Assembly (NCBI RefSeq): GCF_901538355.1
Contig: NZ_LR593887.1
Span: forward strand, 4,006,920 to 4,070,919
Direction of reading: 5' to 3'
DNA length: 64,000 bases
Source of the DNA: Tuwongella immobilis
Lineage (GTDB): Bacteria; Planctomycetota; Planctomycetia; Gemmatales; Gemmataceae
Program-made: the position numbers and the translations under genes
Part shown: positions 18,458 through 27,118 of the stretch, piece by piece
How the letters are laid out: every line of letters starts with the position of its first letter
Position numbering within the stretch: position 1 is the stretch's first letter
The notes under the pieces: model-generated
Told to the model about the DNA's origin: nothing
What the model saw: only the letters and a program-made list of their open reading frames with translations
Database searches by the model: none

Positions 18458-19774
18458 ATGAACATTCCAGAACAGTTTGATCGCTTACCAGCTCGAATTC
18501 GAGCTGGAGCGATCCTCACGTTTGCCCAAGTTGCAGCGAAGACAATCGTGCCGCCACCGCTTGAAAGAATTCACTTAGAGGAAACTCTCGAGTTAGCTTG
18601 GGCCTGGATTGAAGGAGGGATTGTCGCCGCGGATGATTTGGATCGGATGGTTCGATTTCAACCGAATCGTTCAATCACGGCGTGTTGTTTTCTCGCTCCC
18701 ACTTGGCGACGTGCAGCCTGGGGTATCATCTTAACTGGGTTGTTTTATGTGACCAGTACGATTTTTCAATTGGAAGGTACAGACATCGATCAGTTGGCCG
18801 ACGTCCATCAAACAGATTATGAAATTACTCACATCCAGTTATCAGAAATGTTGGAAAATATTGCGGTTCAGCCTGAAATTGTCGTCAATCAGATTTTCTC
18901 CAACGCGTTACGGATTGCGCAAATCCATCATCAAGCAGCATCCTTGACAAGGGCTGATTTTTGTGATGGGGTGATTGAAGCTTTTCCATTCCCGATCGAT
19001 CAATTACCTCCACTGAGGAGGCCAGTTGTTCGAAGCTTTATTGATTATGATCCTTGTTATGGGATGGCACCTCGTGAACCGAATCCATTTCCCAGTATCG
19101 ACTCAATCTTGTGTGAATTGGAGGAATCGATCGAAGGAGATTCCAGAACCTTCTCGGCGTTGGCGACTCGCCTTTGCTTTATCCTTGATCATTGGTTGCC
19201 AGGCACTTCGCATATTCGACGATGCGTCATTGCGTATCAAGTGGCTTCGTCAACTACACGTCTCTTGAAGGGATCTGAAACAACACTCCCAAGTATCTTG
19301 AGAGGGATTCCAAATCAGATTTTGCGGGTTTGTCAAAAATTAATTCGGGATGTTTATGTCTCTCCGGAAGAAATCACTTGGCAAGTGGAGCGTCATATTG
19401 AAGCATCTTTCGCCTACTACAACCAAATCGGAGTCAAAGCCCTCGTCCCTTTCGCCTGTCAATCTGTTTATGAATTGATTCAAGGTCATATCGATATGTA
19501 TCGGCGAAGATATCTGTGCAACCGAATTTGGATGTCTGATTATCAGCGATCGGCGAGTCATTCTGCACAGCCATGGAACTGTTGGGAGGCTTCGACTTGG
19601 GGCATCCTCATCGCGAGTGGGCATCTGCCGGGTTTAGAGATCGCTGATGAGAGTCGAAAAAAAGCGTACTGGCACGCGTGGCTCGAACTGGTACGAGAAA
19701 CGTGCAATCCGAAGTTGACCCATTTTCAGATTGTCCAGCTAATCCATAAGCCTTGGCAATTCTTCGATCAATGA
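18458..19774 (+). CDS. Helical protein, possible Imm6-like immunity protein (copy B)
   Basis: A 438-aa tandem paralogue of the gene at 16937 with the same length and about 95% identity. Substitutions cluster in the block following L-A-W-A-W-I-E-G-G, where copy A reads W-S-W-V. Retaining two full-length copies with one variable patch suggests diversification of a binding surface, for example against different toxin variants. The Imm6 assignment is tentative. Confidence 0.5.
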   Translation: MNIPEQFDRLPARIRAGAILTFAQVAAKTIVPPPLERIHLEETLELAWAWIEGGIVAADDLDRMVRFQPNRSITACCFLAPTWRRAAWGIILTGLFYVTSTIFQLEGTDIDQLADVHQTDYEITHIQLSEMLENIAVQPEIVVNQIFSNALRIAQIHHQAASLTRADFCDGVIEAFPFPIDQLPPLRRPVVRSFIDYDPCYGMAPREPNPFPSIDSILCELEESIEGDSRTFSALATRLCFILDHWLPGTSHIRRCVIAYQVASSTTRLLKGSETTLPSILRGIPNQILRVCQKLIRDVYVSPEEITWQVERHIEASFAYYNQIGVKALVPFACQSVYELIQGHIDMYRRRYLCNRIWMSDYQRSASHSAQPWNCWEASTWGILIASGHLPGLEIADESRKKAYWHAWLELVRETCNPKLTHFQIVQLIHKPWQFFDQ

Positions 19775-20105
19775 GGCCCACGCCCATCGACCGTCCATCA
19801 TACAAAATGACTGGTGCGGGGATGGCTTGGTCGTGGCTGGGGGCCAGCCGTACCAACTCAACCGAATGCGAGTGCGAACATGTCTGGTTGAGGAGTGTGC
19901 CGTCCAGAGAGACTCTCATCCTCCTCGGGAATCACTCCAACGATGAGCAAGGCTCGTTGGCTGTCACCGGCGGCGCGGAGGTTGATTGTGAATCGGACAG
20001 AATATTCGGAGTAAACTTCTGGGTAAAAGGGGAATTTCTCTGAATTCCTCCACAATCGATGATATGCTCCCGCTTAACGGGAGGAAGTGTAAGTAGTTTT
20101 CAGCC
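19775..20105. other. Intergenic region with possible broken minus-strand ORF
   Basis: Minus-strand frames contain protein-like strings broken by a frame change near 19920 (one frame with F-Y-P-E-V-Y-S-E-Y-S-V, the other with S-H-S-H-S-V-E-L-V-R-L-A-P). It may be a decayed gene, not identified. A small hairpin CTCCCG/CGGGAG lies near 20069. Confidence 0.3.
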
Positions 20106-20164
20106 AAGGACTTGCAAGAGAGCGGGCGATGGGATTCGAACCCACGACGTCCAGCTTGGGAAGC
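20106..20164 (-). other. Left attachment-site repeat (tRNA-Gly 3' half)
   Basis: From 20121 to 20164 the minus strand reads the anticodon loop (TTCCCAA, anticodon CCC), the T arm (GTGGG TTCGAAT CCCAT) and the 3' acceptor strand CGCCCGCT of tRNA-Gly. No D arm or 5' acceptor strand follows, so it is not a full tRNA. The same 59 bp recur in the same orientation at 42905-42963 with mismatches only at 20114-20118. This is the expected footprint of an integrase using the 3' end of a tRNA gene. Confidence 0.8.
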
Positions 20165-20431
20165 TTCGGACGCCCACTCGTTCTTTTCACTTCAACTCTC
20201 TGCGATTCATCACTTTACGGAAACGATCAAAAAAGTTCACTCTGGTCTAAGTTGGTATGAGTATCGGTTCAGTGGGTATTCGATGGCAAGAAAAAACCAA
20301 AAAAACTGGACTTCCCGACGGAACATGTGCTGGGATTCCTTGCATTCTGTTGCATCGAATTCCGTTGGGCTTCGGTAGCTGAATCCTACCGCGGTATCTG
20401 CTACCTTCGTCTGGATCAAGACTCCTGGCGG

Positions 20432-20865
20432 GGGTGATTCATGTCAGGTTCGCCTCCGGTGAAACAGGTGCATGGATGGGCGGCGGAGGCCGATGCGGTC
20501 AGCCAACGCATCGGTTGTCACTCCGTCCGCAGTGAGCCTCGGCGACGGGCCATTGGTTACCTGCAAGTTTTGCTTAACGACACCGAGCAGAAGAATCGTT
20601 GGCAGATAGCCGTGTCGCTGGGAGAGGCGCCCCCCCTGATGGCGTACAACACCTGCTCGCTTAGGCCAACTGGGCCCCAATGCGGTCCGCGATGACCGTG
20701 AGCGGTTTAAGCATGCTCGAGGTGCAAAAGTTGCTGCTGAAAGTGGTGTCGTCGTTCCTGCCAGCAGCCGAGCACGTCCTGGCCTGGTCGATGTGGCGAC
20801 GCCGACATCAGCACCGCTCGCGGCAATGCCACTACCAGAAACGAAGAGCCAAACCACCCGACTGA
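20432..20865 (+). pseudogene. IS701-type transposase, internally deleted remnant
   Basis: One frame gives a transposase-like N-terminus (R-S-E-P-R-R-R-A-I-G-Y-L and Q-K-N-R-W-Q-I-A). Another gives a C-terminal-like segment (L-A-W-S-M-W-R-R-R-H-Q then R-C-H-Y). These match the start and end of IS701-family DDE transposases as I know them, with the middle missing. Non-functional. Confidence 0.6.
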
Positions 20866-21122
20866 ACGACTACGGCTGTCGGACTTGTGATCCGCTCGAA
20901 AGCGACGCCGCCTCTGTCGCGTTCCACTGCGGGGGATGACTCGCGCCCCCGCGACGACACACTCTGACGGCGACGATGAACCACAAGCACAGCAGACGAA
21001 GAAATCCCATCGCCATGTCGGACCCGAAGGGAACAGAGCACACGATGCCGATTCAGTGGGCCGGTCCCACTTGACGATTAGTCCCACCATGTGGTATTAT
21101 TTCATGGATATAGGAGGGCGAT

Positions 21123-21401
21123 ATGCAGACCGAAACCAGAACCACCGACGCCAAGGCCCGCCTGGTGCTCCCCAAGTCGTTCGCCAACGCCACCGTCATC
21201 GTCGAGCAGATCAGCGAGACCGAAGTTCGTGTCCGCCGCGCGAAGGTAGTGGCTGAGGACGACCTGCCGTTCACAGAAGAGGCCGTCACTCCGCTGTCCG
21301 ACCGCGACCGCGACCATTTCCTGAACCTGCTCGCTGCCCCGCAGCCCCCGCCCCCCGCCCTCAAGGCCGCCGCCGCCCGGCACAAGGCCCGCCGTGGCTG
21401 A
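21123..21401 (+). CDS. AbrB-like antitoxin candidate
   Basis: A 92-aa protein with a strong AGGAGG site. Residues 1-45 look like a swapped-hairpin SpoVT/AbrB DNA-binding fold (A-R-L-V-L-P-K-S-F-A then V-I-V-E-Q-I). The C-terminal half is Pro/Ala/Lys-rich and probably wraps the toxin. It overlaps the downstream GNAT gene by 8 nt, the usual toxin-antitoxin layout. GC is much higher than in neighbouring accessory genes. Confidence 0.65.
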   Translation: MQTETRTTDAKARLVLPKSFANATVIVEQISETEVRVRRAKVVAEDDLPFTEEAVTPLSDRDRDHFLNLLAAPQPPPPALKAAAARHKARRG

Positions 21402-21897
21402 CTGGACCATCGAGCCGTTCGACAAAGAGCATGACCGCGCCGCCTTCGCCTGCGGTCGGTCGACGCTGGACGACTTCATCCGAGTCAGGGTCAGCCAGTA
21501 CGAGAAACGCCGGCTGGGCAAGACGTTCGTGGCCGTCCCCCCGGGCGAGAAGCGAGTGATTGGGTACTACACGTTGGCGGCCGGGGCGGTGGCATTCGAG
21601 CGGATGCCGGTCGACGCCACCCGCAAGCTGCCCAAGCATCCGGTGCCGGTCGTGCTCCTCGCTCGGCTCGCCGTCGATCAGACGGCCCAGGGGCAGCGGC
21701 TGGGTGAGGGGCTACTTCTCGACGCCCTCCAACGAACGCTCGACCTGTCCGCCGATCTCGGCGTTCATGCGGTCGAGGTGGACGCGATCGATGACACAGC
21801 GGCCGCGTTCTACCGCAAGTATGGATTCGTCCCCCTTCTGGATGAACCGCTCCATCTTTACCTACCACTCACCACGGTCGAACAGGTGCTCGCCTAA
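21394..21897 (+). CDS. GNAT-family acetyltransferase toxin candidate
   Basis: A 167-aa GNAT protein of the TacT/AtaT-like type, starting at GTG 21394. The acetyl-CoA loop is present as Q-T-A-Q-G-Q-R-L-G-E-G-L, and the C-terminal A-A-F-Y-R-K-Y-G-F-V-P-L contains the typical Tyr. Relatives acetylate aminoacyl-tRNA and stop translation. Its partner is the overlapping AbrB-like gene rather than the more common RHH/DUF1778 antitoxin. Confidence 0.75.
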   Translation: MADWTIEPFDKEHDRAAFACGRSTLDDFIRVRVSQYEKRRLGKTFVAVPPGEKRVIGYYTLAAGAVAFERMPVDATRKLPKHPVPVVLLARLAVDQTAQGQRLGEGLLLDALQRTLDLSADLGVHAVEVDAIDDTAAAFYRKYGFVPLLDEPLHLYLPLTTVEQVLA

Positions 21898-21926
21898 AGA
21901 CGTTGCCTCACCAAGACGGAGTGAAG

Positions 21927-22612
21927 TGGACCCCAATTGTCAGACCATAATGTGCGAAACTTAAGCGATACCGATCAGTGACAGCTTATCTAACCTCCAT
22001 GATACACTGATGCTGGTGTGGCGTATCCCAAGCCTTGGTGGATCCGCCGGTGGTTGTAGAACTCGAAGGATCTCCTTAGCCTTCCGGCTATCTCTGGCAC
22101 CCTCGTGTCGCAGTGCGGGTAGATATCCTCGTGCTTCACACTCCTCCAGAGCCGTTCGATGAACACGTTGTTTCGACTCAGTGTTGAACATCTCTGTCTT
22201 GCATTGTCGGCGGACGCTCCATTTCTTGTGGTTCGGCTCGATCAACCCCCGGAGCATCTCAGGCGAGCCGCTCAGCTTTTTTTTTGATCCACTCCAGTTC
22301 CATTTTCAATCGGCCGATCTGTTCGAACAACTCCCCAGTTCCGGGGCCTTTGAGCTGCTCAGGCTTCGGAGTCCCCCTGGCGAATAACTCGCTCGCTCCA
22401 TCAAGAAGTTGCTTTTTCCAAGCGTGGATCATAGTTGGGTGGACACCAAATTGTCCGGCCAACTCGTTGACCGTCTTGTCCCCTCTCAGCGCCGCCAAGG
22501 CCACCTTCGCCTTGAACTCGGCCGAGTGCCGCTGCCGCTTTTTCGCCATCGATTCCCCCTCATGAACCGCCGGATTTTGTAGCTTAACCGGTGGTCCGAT
22601 TTCCGGGGTCCA
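21927..22612 (-). mobile_element. IS3-family element, internally deleted
   Basis: It is bounded by related inverted ends (TGGACCCCAATTGTCAGACCA-type at 21927, matching TGGACCCCGG...GGACCA at 22612). orfA is intact at 22259-22549 (96 aa, helix-turn-helix K-A-K-V-A-L-A-A-L-R, then a leucine-zipper helix). orfB (about 21961-22257) keeps only its first 20 and last 70 residues, so the DDE core is lost. It has the same family and ends as the elements at 24.65, 41.35 and 58.4-59.4 kb. Confidence 0.8.
22259..22549 (-). CDS. IS3-family OrfA (helix-turn-helix transposase subunit)
   Basis: The 96-aa protein begins M-A-K-K-R-Q-R-H-S-A-E-F-K and shows the HTH block G-V-H-P-T-M-I-H-A-W-K-K, followed by a heptad helix ending K-K-K-A-E-R-L-A. 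An A-rich run at its 3' end is where the OrfAB frameshift would occur, but the downstream orfB is deleted. Confidence 0.85.
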   Translation of the reverse strand: MAKKRQRHSAEFKAKVALAALRGDKTVNELAGQFGVHPTMIHAWKKQLLDGASELFARGTPKPEQLKGPGTGELFEQIGRLKMELEWIKKKAERLA

Positions 22613-23029
22613 TTATAAGTTTCGCGTTGCGACGGCAGGGCGATGCTCGGCGACGACCTGGGCAACGGTTGCGAGCTCCAGCCAACAAAGCGAGCGGATG
22701 AACAAACGCTGCGCGTCGCAATAACATTGCTCGTTCGGTCACGGCCCGCCCCGAGCTGGGGAGACTCCCTGAGGTAGCTCCGGGCAAAGCGAGCGAACGG
22801 GTAAAAGTCATGGTGAGCGAGGCGGCGAGTTGATCGTTCGCAGCATGCGGATCAAGCCGCTGCTGAGGGTAGTTTGAGACGAACAATGCGAACAACTACT
22901 GGCTCGGAGCACTAACCATAACATTCATTCGAAAAATGGTCGCCGCTTCTACTTTGCTGTTCGAGCAGCGGAAAGTAATCTGCAATTGAATACACACAAG
23001 ACCTGCAACTTGGCCAGCCAGCGCTTACA
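22613..23029. repeat. Non-coding spacer with two hairpin junction elements
   Basis: No ORF is supported. Two copies of the dispersed element AGCGAGCGAACGAACAAAGG-type are present. One is at 22684-22740, with its inverse TTGCTCGTTCGG arm. The second is at 22785-22840, where CAAAGCGAGCGAAC is exact. Such copies recur at cassette borders up to 57.4 kb. Confidence 0.65.
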
Positions 23030-23557
23030 TTACTTGACTTGAAGCCGTTTTGCACGTTCACGGGCCGTTGCTCTAAATCTCTCCCAATAAGGGGATTCTG
23101 GGGCGGCGCGAACCTGAGCTTCAAATGACTGTAACTCTTCTTCCAAAAACTCGAAGAAAGTGCTTGGCAACTCGGTGAACTTACCGTCTTCTTCAAAATA
23201 CGAAAAGAGCTTGCATCCCTCAGTCGTCGTATCGAAGAAGAAAAACTGCTCCCTTCGGTCGAGACACACAAATGCGGTATCAGGCATAAGCAGATTGGAG
23301 CCTTCATAACCACGCAACATGGCCCGAGATTGGTCAGTAAGGGATTTGAGTTCGGGGTACAGCCAGTCGCAGTCAAGCAGCAATGCTCCAGCACACTTTC
23401 CTGCCGTAAGCAGAAAGCTTTTATAATGCGGAGGAAGCCGCAGCTTGACAGAGTCTTCAAGAAGAGCAACTTCATCGCCGGTGCAAGGGATGATGGTTTG
23501 CTCTTCTGCGATGTTGGAGTCAACGAGCCGCCGAACAAAATCAGGTGGACTAAACAT
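23030..23557 (-). CDS. SUKH (SMI1/KNR4) immunity protein for the deaminase cassette
   Basis: The 175-aa form starts at ATG 23557, 30 nt after the toxin stop, with GAGG about 10 nt upstream; a start at 23605 would overlap the toxin. The SUKH pattern is visible: an N-terminal helix, L-R-L-P-P-H-Y-K-S-F-L-L near residue 40, hydrophobic strands with F-V-C-L-D-R-R-E-Q-F-F-F-F-D, and a C-terminal F-F-E-F-L-E-E-E-L helix. SUKH proteins are among the commonest immunity folds and often pair with nucleic-acid-directed toxins. Confidence 0.82.
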   Translation of the reverse strand: MFSPPDFVRRLVDSNIAEEQTIIPCTGDEVALLEDSVKLRLPPHYKSFLLTAGKCAGALLLDCDWLYPELKSLTDQSRAMLRGYEGSNLLMPDTAFVCLDRREQFFFFDTTTEGCKLFSYFEEDGKFTELPSTFFEFLEEELQSFEAQVRAAPESPYWERFRATARERAKRLQVK

Positions 23558-23586
23558 ATTCAGGTTGCCTCGGGAGGAAGTTGCTC

Positions 23587-24530
23587 CTATCCATCGATGT
23601 CCCATTGACCGGGCGTGTCAGGCAGAACCGCACTGGAACCGCCCCGCCACATAGTTTGAACAATGATGCATGGCCTGCGTGACTCGAACGTCATAATAAC
23701 TCCTACACAGGACCGACATACGTCTTTCGGCCCGTCGATAAAGATCCGAATGCAGCCAGAAGACTGCTCGGTGGTCATGTTGTAGACCAGTTCAAGAATC
23801 TTCACCTCAGGGTCAGCGTCTCGCAGATTACCCTCTACCCTGATTGCTGGCAACTGCCTGCCAGCATTCGGGACATACTCAACGAATCCAGTAGCGTTGG
23901 ATCGGCCACTGTAGCCTTTGAGGAGTCGTCGAGGCTGCCCATTGAGAACAACACTCGCCGTAGCAACTGTCGTCCTCCCTCCGAGAATGCCCTGAGTTCG
24001 TTTCTCAGGGCTTAACCCAGGCAACGTGAGCAATTCTTCGCGCGCCGCCCTCGCTCCCGATCTCAACGATCCCCAATCATGGGCGGGGCTACACGAGTCT
24101 GCCGCTGGAGTTGCGGGGGTAGCCGCTGGCGCACTCATGTTATGCACCAGCAGCCCCTGCTCGCCGACGCGGTAGCAGTGGTCGGCATCGACCTCGATAT
24201 TGTACACAGGCTCTTGCCCACGCGGCAGCAGGCTCGCCACCTCCACCACGACCCCAGTGCCCTCACCGACGCCGCGATCGGCTGTCTGCCCAATGCCGCT
24301 GAGCCGTTCGCCGAGCTCCAGCTCGGCTGCGCTTACCCAGACTCCGCGTGTCGCCGACCAGAGCGGATGCTGCGCCGTCACGCCGATGATGCCATCGCTG
24401 CCGACCAGGCGCAGGTCGTAGACTTCCCCCTGGCTGTGGCGGAATCGACTCACCACCAGACGACCGCGACCCGTGGCGATTTCGGTGTACGGCTCGATCG
24501 CCGTCACGCTCGCATTGCCCTCGGCTCAGC
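23587..24530 (-). CDS. Silent HINT-toxin cassette: nucleic-acid deaminase tip
   Basis: The longest ORF starts at GTG 24507, and homology continues to 24530 before a TGA. The HINT fragment covers residues 1-123, ending L-L-V-H-N, the self-cleavage Asn. The tip (124-306) has the deaminase signature: D-A-D-P-E-V-K with the catalytic Glu near 234, then C-R-S-C at 264-267, a conserved G-x-I-R-I-F strand between them, and F-E-S-R-R-P-C-I-I-V after. This best fits the BURPS668_1122-like toxin deaminases. With no promoter-proximal N-terminus it is probably not secreted as is. A SUKH immunity gene follows. Confidence 0.72.
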
Positions 24531-24533
24531 GGG

Positions 24534-24690
24534 CAAAGTGAGCGAACGAAGCCTCGTTATCTATTGTCTATTTTCCCGAGGGAAGTCCAAACCCAGCGTT
24601 GGCACATCAAGCATGTCAAATCAGTGAATCACAATCGGTATCGCTTAAGTATCTCTCAGTTTGGTCTGGCAATTGGGGCCACTCCACACA
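24534..24690. repeat. Hairpin junction motif plus solo IS3 end
   Basis: CAAAGTGAGCGAACGAA (24534-24550) abuts the truncated HINT. It is followed by a 45-bp block shared with 41256-41300 (CCTCGTTATC.ATTGTCTATT core), then by TTTGGTCTGGCAATTGGGG, one terminal end of the IS3 family found intact at 59.33-59.37 kb. Only the end remains, so an element was lost here. Confidence 0.65.
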
Positions 24691-24714
24691 CTACTTCTTG
24701 ATCGAAACTTAATG

Positions 24715-25425
24715 TTACAGTGGAAGAGGATGTGAGATATAAATCTCCATCTGCGAAAGATACTGTTGACAAGACCCGAGCGATTTGTCTTCGGCGTGTT
24801 CAAGGAGTAGGCGAGTCTCGGCAGTGAGCAATTCGATTTTCGCCTGTCCATCAGTGACACGTTTCTGATAAAGTTTTATTGCAAGATCAAGAAGTGGCGA
24901 AGGCATCTGATAATTGCTCCCCCACTCGGCCACAGCTTCATCAGTGAAGCCCTTGACTTCCGTTGTGACAAGACTTGCCCCATCACAAAAAAGTTGCTCC
25001 CAAGAAGTATTCGCAACAAGCCGACCTTCCTTTGTACTCCAGAATGCGGAAGTCACTAACGGCACCATTTTTCCTTCATCCTCATCAGACATGTAGTCAC
25101 GAATGGCGTCGTTGACAACATCACGCTGGTGAGTCGGCATTCCATCGAGGATGGCATTCAGGTTGTAAACGGAAGATCGAAACGGGCTACTCTCGCATTT
25201 TGGATTAAAGAACGCGCTAGCCACCCACCCTGGAGTAGCTTTCCAACCACTCTCAAAGAAGACAGTACCTTCTCGCCCATCAAGACCATCGCAAATGTAG
25301 GCGTTATCTTGCCACAGCCGAAAACGGCCAAATGTTTCATCCTTCGCACTCATGATGGCACTGGCGATACCGCCAAGCACAGCACCTTCCCACAGCCGCA
25401 GTTTGTCGATTCCGGTGTCTAACAT
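24715..25425 (-). CDS. Immunity protein candidate for the HNH-like toxin
   Basis: A 236-aa soluble protein. The start at 25425 makes an ATGA overlap with the toxin stop; a start at 25467 would lie inside the toxin. It is acidic overall, with Trp-rich strands in the first 70 residues and a helical C-terminus. I do not recognise the family. The coupling to the toxin gene is the main reason for the immunity call. Confidence 0.6.
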   Translation of the reverse strand: MLDTGIDKLRLWEGAVLGGIASAIMSAKDETFGRFRLWQDNAYICDGLDGREGTVFFESGWKATPGWVASAFFNPKCESSPFRSSVYNLNAILDGMPTHQRDVVNDAIRDYMSDEDEGKMVPLVTSAFWSTKEGRLVANTSWEQLFCDGASLVTTEVKGFTDEAVAEWGSNYQMPSPLLDLAIKLYQKRVTDGQAKIELLTAETRLLLEHAEDKSLGSCQQYLSQMEIYISHPLPL

Positions 25426-26318
25426 CAAATATCCTCGATTGGATTCTGGCCCTTCTTGCTGTTCCACGTCTTTGAGATGACCCGTGCGTTACAATAGCTA
25501 TTAGACCCGCCTTTATTCCCCGAGAGAATGTGATCAACCACTGCCACTTGCCGCCCACGACGCTGATCTCCCGTCCTGGGGCCGGGAAGCCTCACTAAGT
25601 CCACTCGTATTCCGTCTGCGACCCAGACGAGGAATCGCATTCTATCATCCTCCCACCTCACAAGACCCATATCAAATTCTTCACGGTACAAGTCCAATGG
25701 GCCAGACCGGAGAATTTGGAATGGGTCGTTCGGGTCATCGGAGTGAACACGCCCATCGGCATGGCGACTTCGATTAAGTGCAATAATCTTTACGACCTGA
25801 ACATCTTTATTAAACTCTGTGTTTATCATCACGGGAACGGAGTCCGTCCCATAAAGTGCGGCATACAACTCGCCAACAGGATTGGGATTGGGAAGTCCCG
25901 GATCAGGTTTGCCGTCCTTCTGGCACTTTGTCTCGCACCCCACGGACGCATTATGCACCAGCAGCCCCTGCTCGCCGACGCGGTAGCAGTGGTCGGCATC
26001 GACCTCGATATTGTACACAGGCTCTTGCCCACGCGGCAGCAGGCTCGCCACCTCCACCACGACCCCAGTGCCCTCACCGACGCCGCGATCGGCTGTCTGC
26101 CCAATGCCGCTGAGCCGTTCGCCGAGCTCCAGCTCGGCTGCGCTTACCCAGACTCCGCGTGTCGCCGACCAGAGCGGATGCTGCGCCGTCACGCCGATGA
26201 TGCCATCGCTGCCGACCAGGCGCAGATCGTAGACTTCCCCATGGCTGTGGCGGAATCGACTCACCACCAGACGACCGCGACCTATGGCGATCTCGGGGCA
26301 CGGCTCGATCGCCGTCAC
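25425..26318 (-). CDS. Silent HINT-toxin cassette: HNH-like nuclease tip
   Basis: A 297-aa ORF with a GTG start only. The HINT fragment (residues 1-123, ending L-V-H-N) is almost identical to that at 23587. The tip of about 174 residues ends V-D-H-I-L-S-G-N-K-G-G-S-N then C-N-A-R-V-I-S-K-T-W-N-S-K-K-G. This His-Asn-Asn spacing is typical of HNH/beta-beta-alpha nucleases. It likely cuts DNA. The 5' border is the same junction as in the cassettes at 24.5 and 34.5 kb. Confidence 0.65.
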   Translation of the reverse strand: MTAIEPCPEIAIGRGRLVVSRFRHSHGEVYDLRLVGSDGIIGVTAQHPLWSATRGVWVSAAELELGERLSGIGQTADRGVGEGTGVVVEVASLLPRGQEPVYNIEVDADHCYRVGEQGLLVHNASVGCETKCQKDGKPDPGLPNPNPVGELYAALYGTDSVPVMINTEFNKDVQVVKIIALNRSRHADGRVHSDDPNDPFQILRSGPLDLYREEFDMGLVRWEDDRMRFLVWVADGIRVDLVRLPGPRTGDQRRGRQVAVVDHILSGNKGGSNSYCNARVISKTWNSKKGQNPIEDI

Positions 26319-26343
26319 GATCGCATTGCCCTCGGCCCAGCGG

Positions 26344-26400
26344 GCAAAGCGGGCGAATGAACACAGGCATAGGCTGGTGAACTTCGTTCGCTCGCTGAGG
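26344..26400. repeat. Hairpin junction element
   Basis: GCAAAGCGGGCGAATGAACA on one side and TTCGTTCGCTCGCTGAGG on the other form an imperfect hairpin directly at the 5' end of the HINT fragment of the HNH-like cassette. Confidence 0.6.
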
Positions 26401-26418
26401 TGAAGTGAGGCCGTAGTG

Positions 26419-26506
26419 GACCGACAACGTCGAAATGCGGGGGCCAGCGAAGTAATTTTCAGGCTACATCAGAAGAGTAGCCCTGCAAATCGACATAGTT
26501 GATCCA
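26419..26506. repeat. 88-bp dispersed repeat, copy 2
   Basis: It is the partner of 18273-18360, in the same orientation and of equal length. A short hairpin junction motif (CAAAGCGAGCGAACGC) follows at 26565-26580, just before the next immunity gene's stop. Confidence 0.8.
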
Positions 26507-26581
26507 GGAGGAACTTCGGCGTTGGGTTCCATCGACGCACCGCTCCGTCTCTGGTCAACAAAGACAAAGCGAGCGAACGCC

Positions 26582-27118
26582 TTAAGGCTCAGCAGTAAAT
26601 GTGTGCGGCCCCTTCATGTTCCCGATGCGAATGACGCCTGTTTTATGAAGCTGACCAGACTCCTCTAACATGCTTATAACAAAATCAAGAAGGCTCACGT
26701 CTTTCAATTCGTGGAATCCCGATTCAGGATCGTGAAAGACGATCGGCCATTCTTCCGGTGAACCAACTGTATTCCAGGCAATTGTGTCTTTGTCTGCATA
26801 TGAACCAAAGCCTAATAATCCTGGGGTTTCGGGATAGATGCCAAACTCAATCGCCTCGACATCCTGAAAATATGCGCTAAACCCTTTTGCTCGCTCGCTT
26901 GGTTTAGCAGGGCCAAGATAGCTCGCTATTATCAAACCTGAACAAAATGCTTCACCAACGAATACACCCTGACCAAATGTTTCTATTAGCCTCTTGTAAT
27001 CAAGGGGCAGAGACAAGCCCAATTCTCGTTCTACTTCGTCCCACATCCCCTTATTGTAACACGGCTGTATAGGTGGAGCGACTAACCCACACAGCCGTTG
27101 TATTAGACTATCCCTCAT
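26582..27118 (-). CDS. SUKH-like immunity protein (second)
   Basis: A 178-aa protein. The ATGA overlap with the preceding toxin tail (stop at 27115) fixes the start at 27118. The SUKH pattern is visible: W-D-E-V-E-R-E-L-G-L-S-L-P-L-D-Y-K-R-L, then F-G-Q-G-V-F, then G-L-L-G-F-G-S-Y-A-D-K-D and W-P-I-V-F-H-D. It should protect against the tip encoded just upstream, whose HINT link is now broken. Confidence 0.8.
   Translation of the reverse strand: MRDSLIQRLCGLVAPPIQPCYNKGMWDEVERELGLSLPLDYKRLIETFGQGVFVGEAFCSGLIIASYLGPAKPSERAKGFSAYFQDVEAIEFGIYPETPGLLGFGSYADKDTIAWNTVGSPEEWPIVFHDPESGFHELKDVSLLDFVISMLEESGQLHKTGVIRIGNMKGPHTFTAEP

Noticed and set aside
20119-20164. A complete tRNA-Gly gene
   Set aside because: Only the part from the anticodon loop to the 3' end is present. 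No D arm or matching 5' acceptor strand follows, so it is an attachment-site fragment.
22912-23538. A 208-aa minus-strand ORF overlapping the SUKH gene
   Set aside because: It is in another frame of the same DNA, with Ser/Leu-rich composition and no family resemblance. The SUKH frame is clearly the coding one.
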